From NCBI GenBank assembly GCA_017521065.1, contig JAFXEA010000612.1, positions 1 to 15,072 on the forward strand: 15,072 nucleotides of DNA, written 5' to 3'. Below are positions 4,932-11,237 of this stretch, piece by piece. The translations under genes were made by a program, and so were the position numbers. Numbering within the stretch: the stretch's first letter is position 1; the number at the start of each line of letters is the position of its first letter. This DNA comes from Kiritimatiellia bacterium (lineage in GTDB: Bacteria > Verrucomicrobiota > Kiritimatiellia > RFP12 > UBA1067). The notes beneath the pieces are model-generated. The model did not search any database and was not told where the DNA came from. It saw nothing but the letters and a program-made list of their open reading frames with translations.

Positions 4932-7349
4932 TTATTTGGTGATCGATGATTCAAGCGAGCCTGAAGGGCCTTCGCCGATTGCGACCAGTTCGCCGCGGAA
5001 TGTCTTCATCCTCGGAATGTTGAACGGTTCAAGGCTCGTCGGATCTCCGTTGCACGCCGCCTTGAATGCAAGCCCTCCTGCAGTCTTGATCTCAAGGGTA
5101 CGGTCATCGTCCGGAACAAGATTGCCGTTCGCATCGACAAGCGTCATACGTGCAAACACGAGATTTCCGAACCGCTTGGACGAGACGGACACCTTGTCAA
5201 CGGCACCAGCCGTGCGCACGGCATGTTCCGCAACAGCCCGCCCCGAAGCATCGTATGCGACAGCCCTCACCTCGCCGGGATCGTAGCGTACATCATTCCA
5301 ACGGAGACGGTAGCGGTCGAGGCGGGATGTCCTGTCGAAATTGCGCCGTCCCTGTGAAACTCCGTTTATGAAAAGCTCCACCGACGGGTACGACGTATAG
5401 ACATAAACAGGCGTGACTTTTCCTTCGCGTCCTTTGAAGTTCCAGTGCGAAGGACAGATGTGCAGCGTGGGCGACTGCGTATTCCAGCGCGAACGGTACA
5501 GCCAGTAGCGATCCTTGGGGAGTCCGGCAAGATCGAAAATCCCAAAGTAGCTCGAACGGCTTGGCCAATAATCGTCGTATGGTGTCGGCTCTCCGAGATA
5601 GTCGAAGCCGGTCCAGACGAACTCGCCGATAGTCCAGCTGTTGTCGTCCTGCATCGCCCAATCATCGTCCGGAAGGTTCGACCATGTGCAATATTCAACA
5701 TCGTAGCCGCTGGACTGACCATCCGGATGCAGCGCCCAGTCGCTGACCTTCACCGGGAACTTGTATGTGGCGCGGCTGGAGACCGTTGAGGCGCTTTCGA
5801 TGCCAAGCATCCGTCCTTTGTTTGGAGACGCATCGTGGATCGCCTTGTAGAACGGCAGACGGTATGTGACCGCCGGTATGTCCATCTTCGCGATAAAGCC
5901 GCTTTTGATGGCGTGCGGCATCCATGACGCGCCAGCTGTGACAGGCCGCGACCGTTCCGCATCAAGCGAATGGACATACGCCTGCATTTCGGCATATAAG
6001 TCAGCGCCATCGGGTGTGGTCTGCTCACTGATCTCGTTGCCGACAGACCACATCACCACAGAGGGATGGTTGCGGCAGAGTTTGACAAGCTGTTCGATAT
6101 CGCGCTTCCACCATCTGTCGAAGAAAAGGTTGTATCCGTTTTCGCATTTTGCCTTTCGCCACGAATCGAACGATTCCGCCAGCACCATCATGCCCATCTC
6201 ATCGCACACCTCCAGCAGTCCGCGCGCGGGAGTGTTGTGTGCCGTGCGGATGGAATCGCACCCCATCTCTTTCAAGATTGCGACTTGACGGCGGAATGCA
6301 TCCTTCGAGAACGCCGACCCTAGAGGGCCGAGGTCATGATGCAGACACACGCCCTTGAATTTGCGCTTGATGCCGTTGAGCCTGAAACCGTCCTCGCCAT
6401 ATGCGACCGTGCGGAACCCGAAGCGTTCACGCACGATGTCATACGTTTCGCCACCGGCAGAGACAACCGTTTCGAGCGTGTAGAGCACAGGTGATTCCGG
6501 ACTCCACGGTTTGGCGTCCTTTACCTTGAGCGGGGACTGGCCTGATGCAACACAGTGCCCGTCTGCATCAAGAACACGATATGACACCTTGACCTCTGCG
6601 CCATCGGGGTTGCGCAATTCCGTTGCGACAGACACCGTAGAAAGATCGGGTGTTAAAATCGACTGGCCGGAAGTCGCCACACCGATGCGCCGTCCCCAGC
6701 GAAGACGTACCGGACGGAATATCCCCGCTCCCGGATACCAACGCGAGCTCTTCGGGCGGTTCGTCACCTTTAACGTCAGATCTCCCGAGTGCGGCAAAGC
6801 CACCTCAAATGGAGAATAGCCGAATTTCCATTCGCCGATCTTTTGTCCATTGAGGAAAACCTCGGGTTCGCTCATCACGCCATCGAACACGAGAGACGCC
6901 CACTCTGCACCTTCAGGCAGCTCAATCCGTCGCCGGTATTCCCCCGTTCCAACCCATGGAAGAGAACCGGTGCGTCCGGTCTTCTCCGTCGCGTTTGTCT
7001 CGCCGTTTTCGACAATGCGGACGATCTGCATGTCATTCGTGCGATGAAACGGTCCCGCTATCGCCCAATCATGCGGAACCGTCACGGGCTTCCACTCTTC
7101 GCCGCCACGCCGGAACGACCATCCTTCGGATAGTTCCTTTTCTCCGAACCGAACCGCCGGCATGTCAGCGGCTGCAGCAACATATGAAACCGCTATGCCG
7201 GCAATCATCGGAAACAGAGCCGTTATCACGGGAACGGAAAGAATGCTCTTGTAGAGTAGAAACCCACGCCTCGGCGTTGCCGCCTGTGCGACTTCTCCCT
7301 CGTCAAACCGTACGTACGGATTTCCATTGACTACTTCTCTCTTTGTCAT
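4932..7349 (-). CDS. Secreted GH2 family beta-galactosidase-like glycosidase
   Basis: The 805-residue protein has a signal sequence at about 34-61 (hydrophobic SILSVPVITALFPMIAG, cut near AAAA-D), preceded by 33 unusual residues that look intron-derived (see 7251-7325). The GH2 jelly-roll domain covers ~65-215 (VPHDWAIAGPF, FDGVMSEPEVFLNG), and an Ig-like domain ~220-315. The catalytic barrel starts at KGVCLHHDLGPLG (332-344) and includes SIRTAHNTPARGLLEVCDEMG. The acid/base is Glu439 in WSVGNE. The nucleophile is probably Glu518 in GIESASTVSSR, as in the DUF4982-containing GH2 clade. GEFVWTGFDYLGEPTPY (575-591) follows. DUF4982 (~640-700) and another Ig-like domain end it. The exact substrate (beta-galactoside, beta-glucuronide or other) is uncertain. 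It has its own promoter and an AAAGG ribosome site 9 nt before the ATG. Confidence 0.9.
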   Translation of the reverse strand: MTKREVVNGNPYVRFDEGEVAQAATPRRGFLLYKSILSVPVITALFPMIAGIAVSYVAAAADMPAVRFGEKELSEGWSFRRGGEEWKPVTVPHDWAIAGPFHRTNDMQIVRIVENGETNATEKTGRTGSLPWVGTGEYRRRIELPEGAEWASLVFDGVMSEPEVFLNGQKIGEWKFGYSPFEVALPHSGDLTLKVTNRPKSSRWYPGAGIFRPVRLRWGRRIGVATSGQSILTPDLSTVSVATELRNPDGAEVKVSYRVLDADGHCVASGQSPLKVKDAKPWSPESPVLYTLETVVSAGGETYDIVRERFGFRTVAYGEDGFRLNGIKRKFKGVCLHHDLGPLGSAFSKDAFRRQVAILKEMGCDSIRTAHNTPARGLLEVCDEMGMMVLAESFDSWRKAKCENGYNLFFDRWWKRDIEQLVKLCRNHPSVVMWSVGNEISEQTTPDGADLYAEMQAYVHSLDAERSRPVTAGASWMPHAIKSGFIAKMDIPAVTYRLPFYKAIHDASPNKGRMLGIESASTVSSRATYKFPVKVSDWALHPDGQSSGYDVEYCTWSNLPDDDWAMQDDNSWTIGEFVWTGFDYLGEPTPYDDYWPSRSSYFGIFDLAGLPKDRYWLYRSRWNTQSPTLHICPSHWNFKGREGKVTPVYVYTSYPSVELFINGVSQGRRNFDRTSRLDRYRLRWNDVRYDPGEVRAVAYDASGRAVAEHAVRTAGAVDKVSVSSKRFGNLVFARMTLVDANGNLVPDDDRTLEIKTAGGLAFKAACNGDPTSLEPFNIPRMKTFRGELVAIGEGPSGSLESSITK
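7251..7325 (-). mobile_element. 3' end remnant of a group II intron (domain V 3' strand plus domain VI) inside the GH2 reading frame
   Basis: On the minus strand the segment reads CCGTACGTACGGTTTGACGA, then GGGAG, a GGCG-GCAA-CGCC hairpin with a GNRA loop, and finally TTTCTACTCTAC. GTACGTACGGTT is the 3' strand of domain V in Ll.LtrB-like introns. The C-rich CTACTCTAC ending, with an A 7 nt from the end, matches a domain VI branch point followed by a 3' splice end. The pairing 5' strand of domain V (GAGCCGTAT-type) is not found upstream, so this piece cannot splice. Translated in the GH2 frame it gives NPYVRFDEG ... PRRGFLLY. Directly after it the sequence reads KSILSVPV, a normal signal-peptide start without its Met. 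Confidence 0.55.
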
Positions 7350-7380
7350 GTTTTGCGGCCTTTCTTCGCTTTAAGAATTG

Positions 7381-7416
7381 GCTTCGTATTATAAATCCGC
7401 GTTTTAACAATTGCAA
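7381..7416 (-). promoter_or_regulatory. Promoter of the GH2 gene
   Basis: On the minus strand TTGCAA (7411-7416), a 17-nt spacer and TATAAT (7388-7393) form a near-consensus promoter. The start would be near 7381, about 31 nt before the ATG at 7349. This supports use of the ATG upstream of the intron-like segment, so that segment should be in the mRNA. Confidence 0.7.
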
Positions 7417-7474
7417 GGCGTACAGTTTCCTTTCACTCTATTAACTCTGCCGAGCTTTGCTTGGCTAACCATTT

Positions 7475-8026
7475 TCATTCTCTCTTCTTGACAGGTCTAC
7501 GCAGCATCAATCCGTCGATGATGCGTCCCACTTCTGCTTTGGACAGCTTTTCCGTTACGCGCAGGTGAGGGCCATTCTCGTCCGGTACCCATTCATTCGC
7601 GCCATCCTTGCCGATCATGCGGTACTTGCCGCGTGTCACGTTGAAATACGGCTCCGTACCCCGCACCGCAATGAGGACCGCCGTCTGATCCCAAGACGCA
7701 TGTCCCGCCATGGATTCACACCATCGCAAAAATTTTGCGGAATCACGCCGGATATCTTCCCTGGAAGGCAATCTTCCAGCATAGACATCTACGACTGGAT
7801 CGTCCTTCCGATTAGATTCAACAAGCGCACGTCCCGAAAAACAATCGCGACCATATTCAAAATCCGTAAAAACGACAGGTGTTGGCCACTTCTCAAACGC
7901 AATTCGCGATGACTCAGCATCTGTCATTGAATTGTACTCCTTGCCATCGGGATATCGACAAGCCATTGCCACCCAACGTTTAACCTTCTTCGCCACAAGA
8001 GGCGCGACATGCTGAACGCCGCCCAA
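7475..8026 (-). pseudogene. 5'-truncated nucleoside hydrolase (IUNH family) fragment
   Basis: The 183-codon frame begins with a TTG, and the same frame stays open upstream only to a TAG at 8093-8095. From VAKKVKRWVAMACRYPDGKEYN onward it matches the second half of secreted inosine/uridine-type nucleoside hydrolases: WPTPVVFTDFEYG, DPVVDVY, SWDQTAVL (111-118), YRMIGKDGANEW, and a natural C-terminal helix. The N-terminal half, including the DxDxxxDD calcium site, is absent. Homology stops near 8000-8010, exactly where the hydrogenase ORF begins on the other strand. The C-terminal frame is undamaged, so the truncation may be recent. Without the metal site it cannot be an active hydrolase. Confidence 0.7.
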
Positions 8027-9424
8027 CTGATACGCCGCGAACTGCTGATAAGGATCGTGAGGGCATTCGACGGCGGCATTCTGCGCTCGGAACTAGACCG
8101 GATCCCGATCCGGCTCAGACCCAAGGACGGAGCTTCCAGCAGATGCTGCATCTACCACGACCGCGCCGTGATCAAATACCGTCTCATGGCGCTTCTCGGA
8201 ATCTCCGCAGATGACGAGACCGACGAGGCTAAGCCGCTGAAGGAATATTTCGACGACGTGTTCGGCGACACGGAGACGCACGTGGAGGACGCGGGGATGG
8301 CAAAGCCGCAGCTCCAGCCGCTGACGGTCTGCGGTCCGGCATGCAGCGGATGCCCGGCGGCGGCGGTCGTATCCACCGCCAATTGCCGCGGATGCTTTGC
8401 ACGTCCCTGCACGACGATCTGCCCCAGAGGGGCGATAGAGATTGTCGGCGGCAGGTCGGTGATCGACCAGACGAAGTGCATAAAGTGCGGCAAGTGCATC
8501 AACGCCTGTCCGTACCGCGCGATCGTGAAGACGACCGTTCCATGCGAAGAGGCGTGTCCCGTCGGGGCGATCAGGAAAAATGCGTCCGGCGTGGCCGAGA
8601 TAGACTTCAGGCGGTGCATATCGTGCGGCAAATGCTTCAACGCCTGTCCTTTCGGAGCCGTCATGGAGCGCTCCCAGATCCTCGGAGTGCTTTCCGCAAT
8701 GGCGCGGGGAGAGGAGCTTGTCGCGATGATCGCCCCTGCGGTGTCGGCGCAGTTCCCCGGATCGGTGGAGCAGCTCATGGGCGCCACGCTCAAGGCCGGT
8801 TTCACGGATGTGCTGGAGGTTGCGCTCGGAGCCGAGATCACGACCGCGAAAGAGACGGCGGAGTTTCTCGAACGCATCGAACGCGATTCCGGCACGCTGA
8901 TGACAACCTCCTGCTGCCCCGCATACGTGAACCTCGTCGCCAAACATCTTCCGGAGTTTGTTGACCATGTATCCACCACGCAAAGCCCGATGGTGTACAC
9001 CGCAGAGATGGTGCGCAGGGAGCGTCCTAACGCAAAGACCGTGTTTGTCGGACCGTGCATCGCCAAACGATGCGAAGCGCGGCGAAAGGGAATCGACTTT
9101 GTCCTGTCGTTTGAGGAGTTCGGCGCGATTCTCGCCGGACGCAAGATAGACGTCATAGGATGCGAGCCGCTCGAACGCAGGCGCGCGGCAGACGCAACGG
9201 CGCGCAATTTCGCGAGGAGCTGCGGCGTCACTGAAGCGGTTCTCAAGGAGGCCACCTCCAAGATCGACGGTTTCAAGCTCGACTCGCGGCAGATAGACGG
9301 CATAGACCGCAAGACCGTCGCGCAGCTCAAGCTTCACGCACTCGGCAAACTTCCCGGCAACTTCATCGAAGTGATGGCATGTCCCGGAGGCTGCGTCAAC
9401 GGCCCCTGCTCACTGAGAAAGTGA
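8009..9424 (+). CDS. Monomeric [FeFe] hydrogenase, group B type
   Basis: This 471-residue cytoplasmic enzyme probably oxidises or forms H2 with ferredoxin. The N-terminal region (LIRRELLIRI ... RIPIRLRPK ... RCCIYHDRAVIKYRLMALLG) is typical of group B enzymes and supports the ATG at 8009, which has AGAGG 6 nt upstream. A Cys-rich stretch follows (C108, C112, C115, C126, C129, C134, C138), then two 4Fe-4S motifs, CIKCGKCINACP (157-168) and CISCGKCFNACP (203-214), plus C179 and C183. The H-cluster motifs are TSCCPAY (300-306; C302 proton relay, C303 ligand), GPCIAKRCE (348-356; C350 ligand) and EVMACPGGCVNGPC (454-467; C458 and C462 ligands). GPC in L2 and GGCVNGPC in L3, instead of MPC and GGGQ, mark group B. 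No maturases (HydE, HydF, HydG) are in the window. Confidence 0.93.
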   Translation: MLNAAQLIRRELLIRIVRAFDGGILRSELDRIPIRLRPKDGASSRCCIYHDRAVIKYRLMALLGISADDETDEAKPLKEYFDDVFGDTETHVEDAGMAKPQLQPLTVCGPACSGCPAAAVVSTANCRGCFARPCTTICPRGAIEIVGGRSVIDQTKCIKCGKCINACPYRAIVKTTVPCEEACPVGAIRKNASGVAEIDFRRCISCGKCFNACPFGAVMERSQILGVLSAMARGEELVAMIAPAVSAQFPGSVEQLMGATLKAGFTDVLEVALGAEITTAKETAEFLERIERDSGTLMTTSCCPAYVNLVAKHLPEFVDHVSTTQSPMVYTAEMVRRERPNAKTVFVGPCIAKRCEARRKGIDFVLSFEEFGAILAGRKIDVIGCEPLERRRAADATARNFARSCGVTEAVLKEATSKIDGFKLDSRQIDGIDRKTVAQLKLHALGKLPGNFIEVMACPGGCVNGPCSLRK

Positions 9425-9430
9425 GCGGGG
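9404..9430 (+). other. Strong hairpin spanning the hydrogenase stop codon
   Basis: CCCTGCTCACT (9404-9414), loop GAGAA, and AGTGAGCGGGG (9420-9430) form an 11-bp stem with one T:G wobble. It covers the last six codons and the stop. No T-run follows on either strand, so it is not a classical terminator. It could protect the 3' end of the mRNA or stop a factor-dependent transcript. Confidence 0.45.
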
Positions 9431-9436
9431 CGCCCC

Positions 9437-9583
9437 TCAGCCCCGACAGCAGGAAAAGTCGATCGCCTCCTGCGGAGGCTTCTTCACGGCAAGCGCATAC
9501 ACCAGTCCTCCGCCGAACGAATCGCCGCCGTCCACGCGGTCCACAATATGGAGGCTGTACTCGCGGGAAAAGAAGACAAGACC
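9437..9583 (-). pseudogene. Fragment of 2-keto-3-deoxygluconate kinase (PfkB family)
   Basis: The frame from the stop at 9584-9586 to the TGA at 9437-9439 encodes 48 residues, including SREYSLHIVDRVDGGDSF and GGGLVYALAVKKPPQEAIDF. Intact KdgK-type sugar kinases read HIVDRVGGGDSFGxGLIYALxxGxxPQEAIEFAVAAS near the C terminus, where GGGDSF carries the catalytic Asp and the anion hole. Here the first Gly is Asp, and homology ends at AIDF, 12 nt from the hydrogenase stop. Upstream the frame closes 24 nt from the RhuM gene. Both ends of the gene are therefore missing, and the remnant has no start codon. It is too short for the regular ORF finder settings, which explains why it is easily missed. Confidence 0.7.
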
Positions 9584-9607
9584 CTAAGATTCTCGCCTTT
9601 CAAAACT

Positions 9608-10501
9608 TCAAATCCGCACTTTTATTGCCGCAATCTCTCTCGCGTCCATTTTTGTAAATCCGAAACATTTACGACCGAGGTCTTTGAGAGACGCGCCGAT
9701 AAGATAAAGTTCCTTATCGTCGATGATTAGAAAACGGTCGTGGAATGCTGTACTTGTCTTGACTGAAAGACCGCCATATTGCGCATTGAATTTTGTGATA
9801 TCGCTTGCGGCAAGCTTGTTGCCGCGGGGTGATGCAACTACATCAACCGACACGCCATTGCGCTTCTTCGCGAGCATATCAAGTGTTCCGGGCCCCACCC
9901 AACTGTCAATCAGCAGTATCGTCTTTTTAGCCCTTCCGATCAGCTTCTCCACCAACGAACACGCATCCCACAACTGCCCTTCATAAAATACCCCCTGCAA
10001 CGGCGGTGTCTGCGTCTGCACGAAGAAATCAACTTTATGTTCAAGAGCGGAAATTCGGTCATCATGCTTCGCTAGATTGCGATGCATTGTATCTTCAAGT
10101 TGATTCATCCGTAAATTTACCGAATAGCCCCGAAGAAGATATTCCTTCAACACACTTGTAGCCCACTGTCTGAATCGCGTACCTTGCACCGATTTGACTC
10201 GATAACCAACTGAAATAACAACGTCCAGATTGTAAAAACCAGCTTCGGTTGTCTGCGTTTTTCCGGGTATCGCACCATGCCGAGTGGTATATGCAAATTT
10301 TGCATACACCACTTTCTTGTCTAATTCTCCTTCTTTGAAAATGTTACCAATGTGTCGCGCTATGACAGATTGGTCACGACCAAAAAGCATGGACATCTGA
10401 TCCTGCGTCAGCCATACCGTCTCATTTTCAAGGCGCACATCTAGCCGAACTGTTTCATTCGGCTGATACACAACTATCTGATTTTCTGTTTCGTTAGCCA
10501 T
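9608..10501 (-). CDS. RhuM-family protein fused to a phospholipase-D-like nuclease domain
   Basis: The start is the ATG at 10501, which has GGAG 5 nt upstream; a TTG eight codons earlier is less likely. The 297 residues have two parts. Residues ~8-130 are the RhuM virulence-family domain (VRLDVRLENETVWLTQDQMSMLFG, RHIGNIFKEGEL, AGFYNLDVVISVGYRVKS, FRQWATSVLKEYLLRGYSVN). A coiled linker (~130-155) follows. Residues ~160-297 form a PLD-like domain with LIDSWVGPGTLDML and HDRFLIID (His254, Arg256, Asp261). That is an HxKx4D motif with Arg for Lys, and ASLKDLGRK follows it. Single-HKD proteins of this class work as dimers on phosphodiesters. RhuM itself has no settled function; it is found in pathogenicity and mobile islands. 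The gene looks more AT-rich than its neighbours, suggesting transfer. Confidence 0.85.
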   Translation of the reverse strand: MANETENQIVVYQPNETVRLDVRLENETVWLTQDQMSMLFGRDQSVIARHIGNIFKEGELDKKVVYAKFAYTTRHGAIPGKTQTTEAGFYNLDVVISVGYRVKSVQGTRFRQWATSVLKEYLLRGYSVNLRMNQLEDTMHRNLAKHDDRISALEHKVDFFVQTQTPPLQGVFYEGQLWDACSLVEKLIGRAKKTILLIDSWVGPGTLDMLAKKRNGVSVDVVASPRGNKLAASDITKFNAQYGGLSVKTSTAFHDRFLIIDDKELYLIGASLKDLGRKCFGFTKMDAREIAAIKVRI

Positions 10502-10520
10502 AGCAACTCCATCCCCTAAT

Positions 10521-10533
10521 GCCAAGAATTATA
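10521..10533 (-). promoter_or_regulatory. -10 box of the RhuM-PLD gene
   Basis: TATAAT at 10528-10533 on the minus strand would start transcription near 10521, giving a 20-nt leader that contains the GGAG site. No good -35 hexamer is seen at 16-18 nt, so an activator or different sigma factor may be needed. Confidence 0.4.
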
Positions 10534-10633
10534 CTAAATTCAGCGACAGTTTTCTCACTTTTCACTCTACCCTGTCTAGCGAGTGTCGGCAGGAATTTAT
10601 AGATGCGGCAATGAAATATTGTGGCTCAACAAC

Positions 10634-10663
10634 GGTAGGGCGCGTTGTCCTCAACGCGCCGCG
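10634..10663 (+). repeat. Palindromic intergenic repeat, copy 1
   Basis: A 30-bp unit begins GGTAGGG and continues into a hairpin, GGCGCGTTG-TCCT-CAACGCGCC, with a 9-bp stem. It is identical over all 30 bp to copy 3 at 10730-10759. Confidence 0.85.
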
Positions 10664-10675
10664 TGACGACGCTTT

Positions 10676-10703
10676 CGACGGTTTGGGGACAAACCGCCCT
10701 ACC
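10676..10703 (-). repeat. Palindromic intergenic repeat, copy 2 (inverted)
   Basis: On the minus strand it reads GGTAGGGCGGTTTG-TCCC-CAAACCG. Compared with copies 1 and 3 the head is unchanged, while the stem has changed on both sides (CGTTG/CAACG became GTTTG/CAAAC), so pairing is kept. Confidence 0.8.
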
Positions 10704-10729
10704 ACTAGACAGCGATTCGTCACCCAACC

Positions 10730-10789
10730 GGTAGGGCGCGTTGTCCTCAACGCGCCGCGATTCGTCACCACACCACGCGCCGCGTGACC
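10730..10789 (+). repeat. Palindromic intergenic repeat, copy 3, with a partial copy
   Basis: Bases 10730-10759 repeat copy 1 exactly. GCGATTCGTCACC at its end (10757-10769) also occurs at 10712-10724. A partial unit, ACGCGCCGCGTGACC (10775-10789), matches the 3' flank of copy 1. Confidence 0.8.
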
Positions 10790-10791
10790 AA

Positions 10792-10841
10792 ATGAGAATA
10801 TGGTTCGAGTGATTTTCAAGATTATGGCGCGGACGAAATCT
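10792..10841. repeat. Intergenic structured element, copy B
   Basis: TGAGAAT (10793-10799) pairs imperfectly with ATTTTCA (10812-10818). Directly after it, AGATT (10819-10823), 13 nt and AATCT (10837-10841) repeat the second inverted repeat of copy A at 4550-4576. Ten of the 13 interior bases are the same. Confidence 0.45.
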
Positions 10842-10938
10842 TATCATACCACCAAAACTTCAATAGTTCACAAAATGTCCAGATTCACAAACGAAATTAC
10901 AACTCTTCTTTGGGTCTCCCCAGATTTCCCAATCCATC

Positions 10939-10968
10939 TACCACCGCATTTTGCAAAATGCGGTGGTA
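10939..10968. repeat. Perfect 30-bp palindrome
   Basis: The arm TACCACCGCATTTTG is followed at once by its exact reverse complement, with no loop. No T-run follows on either strand, so it is not a normal terminator. It could be a protein-binding site, a cruciform, or a fused inverted-repeat end from a lost element. Confidence 0.85.
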
Positions 10969-11002
10969 AGAAAAACGCTCTCGAACATCATAAGAGAATA
11001 AT

Positions 11003-11034
11003 CAATTCTCACATATTATAATACATGAGAATTG
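11003..11034. promoter_or_regulatory. Operator-like 32-bp symmetric inverted repeat
   Basis: CAATTCTCA and TGAGAATTG flank the 10-bp palindrome TATTATAATA, with a 2-nt CA on each side. All parts share one centre (between 11018 and 11019), and 28 of 32 bases are symmetric. The core contains TATAAT on both strands. The outer half TGAGAAT also occurs at 4516 and 10793. Confidence 0.5.
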
Positions 11035-11069
11035 AACAACCTCTTTCAGAGAAACCTGGTTTCATGCGA

Positions 11070-11102
11070 GGACAAACACGTCCACTCTTTCAGTGTTTGT
11101 CC
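11070..11102. repeat. 10-bp inverted repeat, decayed relative of the palindromic repeat
   Basis: GGACAAACAC (11070-11079) and GTGTTTGTCC (11093-11102) are separated by 13 nt. GTTTGTCCCCAAA at 11095-11107 is identical to the hairpin of palindromic repeat copy 2. Confidence 0.6.
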
Positions 11103-11156
11103 CCAAAGAACACCTCCATGCAAGAACTTTCATTTCCCCCTTTACGCAATACATAC

Positions 11157-11237
11157 TTATCCCCTATTTTCCCGTTTGCTCATGACCAGCACCGCAAGAG
11201 TCGCCTGCAGCGCCAACGGAATTAGCACCGCAAATTC
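11157..11237 (-). other. In-frame hydrophobic extension after the GH31 stop codon
   Basis: Directly after the GH31 TAA the same frame runs 26 codons to the next TAA: EFAVLIPLALQATLAVLVM, then SKRENRG. This is one membrane helix with a basic tail. It may be a leftover of a transporter C terminus, or part of an older, longer GH31 with a C-terminal anchor. No start codon or ribosome site serves it alone. Confidence 0.3.

Larger units (their letters stand above)
10534..11237. other. Gene-free, repeat-rich spacer
   Basis: No believable coding sequence is present on either strand. Small frames such as the plus-strand ones at 10800-11021 and 11025-11225 have no ribosome site and no recognisable composition. 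The spacer contains the palindromic repeats at 10634-10789, a copy of an intergenic element (10792-10841), a perfect 30-bp palindrome, an operator-like inverted repeat, and a decayed relative of the palindromic repeat at 11070-11113. Confidence 0.6.

Noticed and set aside
7446..7470. Hairpin GCCGAGC-TTT-GCTTGGC as a terminator
   Set aside because: No plus-strand gene ends here, no T-run follows, and on the minus strand the stem has an A:C mismatch.
8093..9337. Two minus-strand ORFs of ~400 codons
   Set aside because: They are antisense to the hydrogenase. The cluster-binding motifs show that the plus strand is coding.
10634..10789. CRISPR array
   Set aside because: Units are in both orientations, spacing is irregular, the spacers are not unique sequences, and no cas gene is present.
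10791..10850. tRNA-like segment containing GGTTCGAGT
   Set aside because: The T-arm-like string has no matching stem, and no acceptor or anticodon arm can be built around it.
10800..11225. Small plus-strand ORFs of 73 and 66 codons in the spacer
   Set aside because: They run through the palindromes and repeats, have no ribosome site and no coding character.
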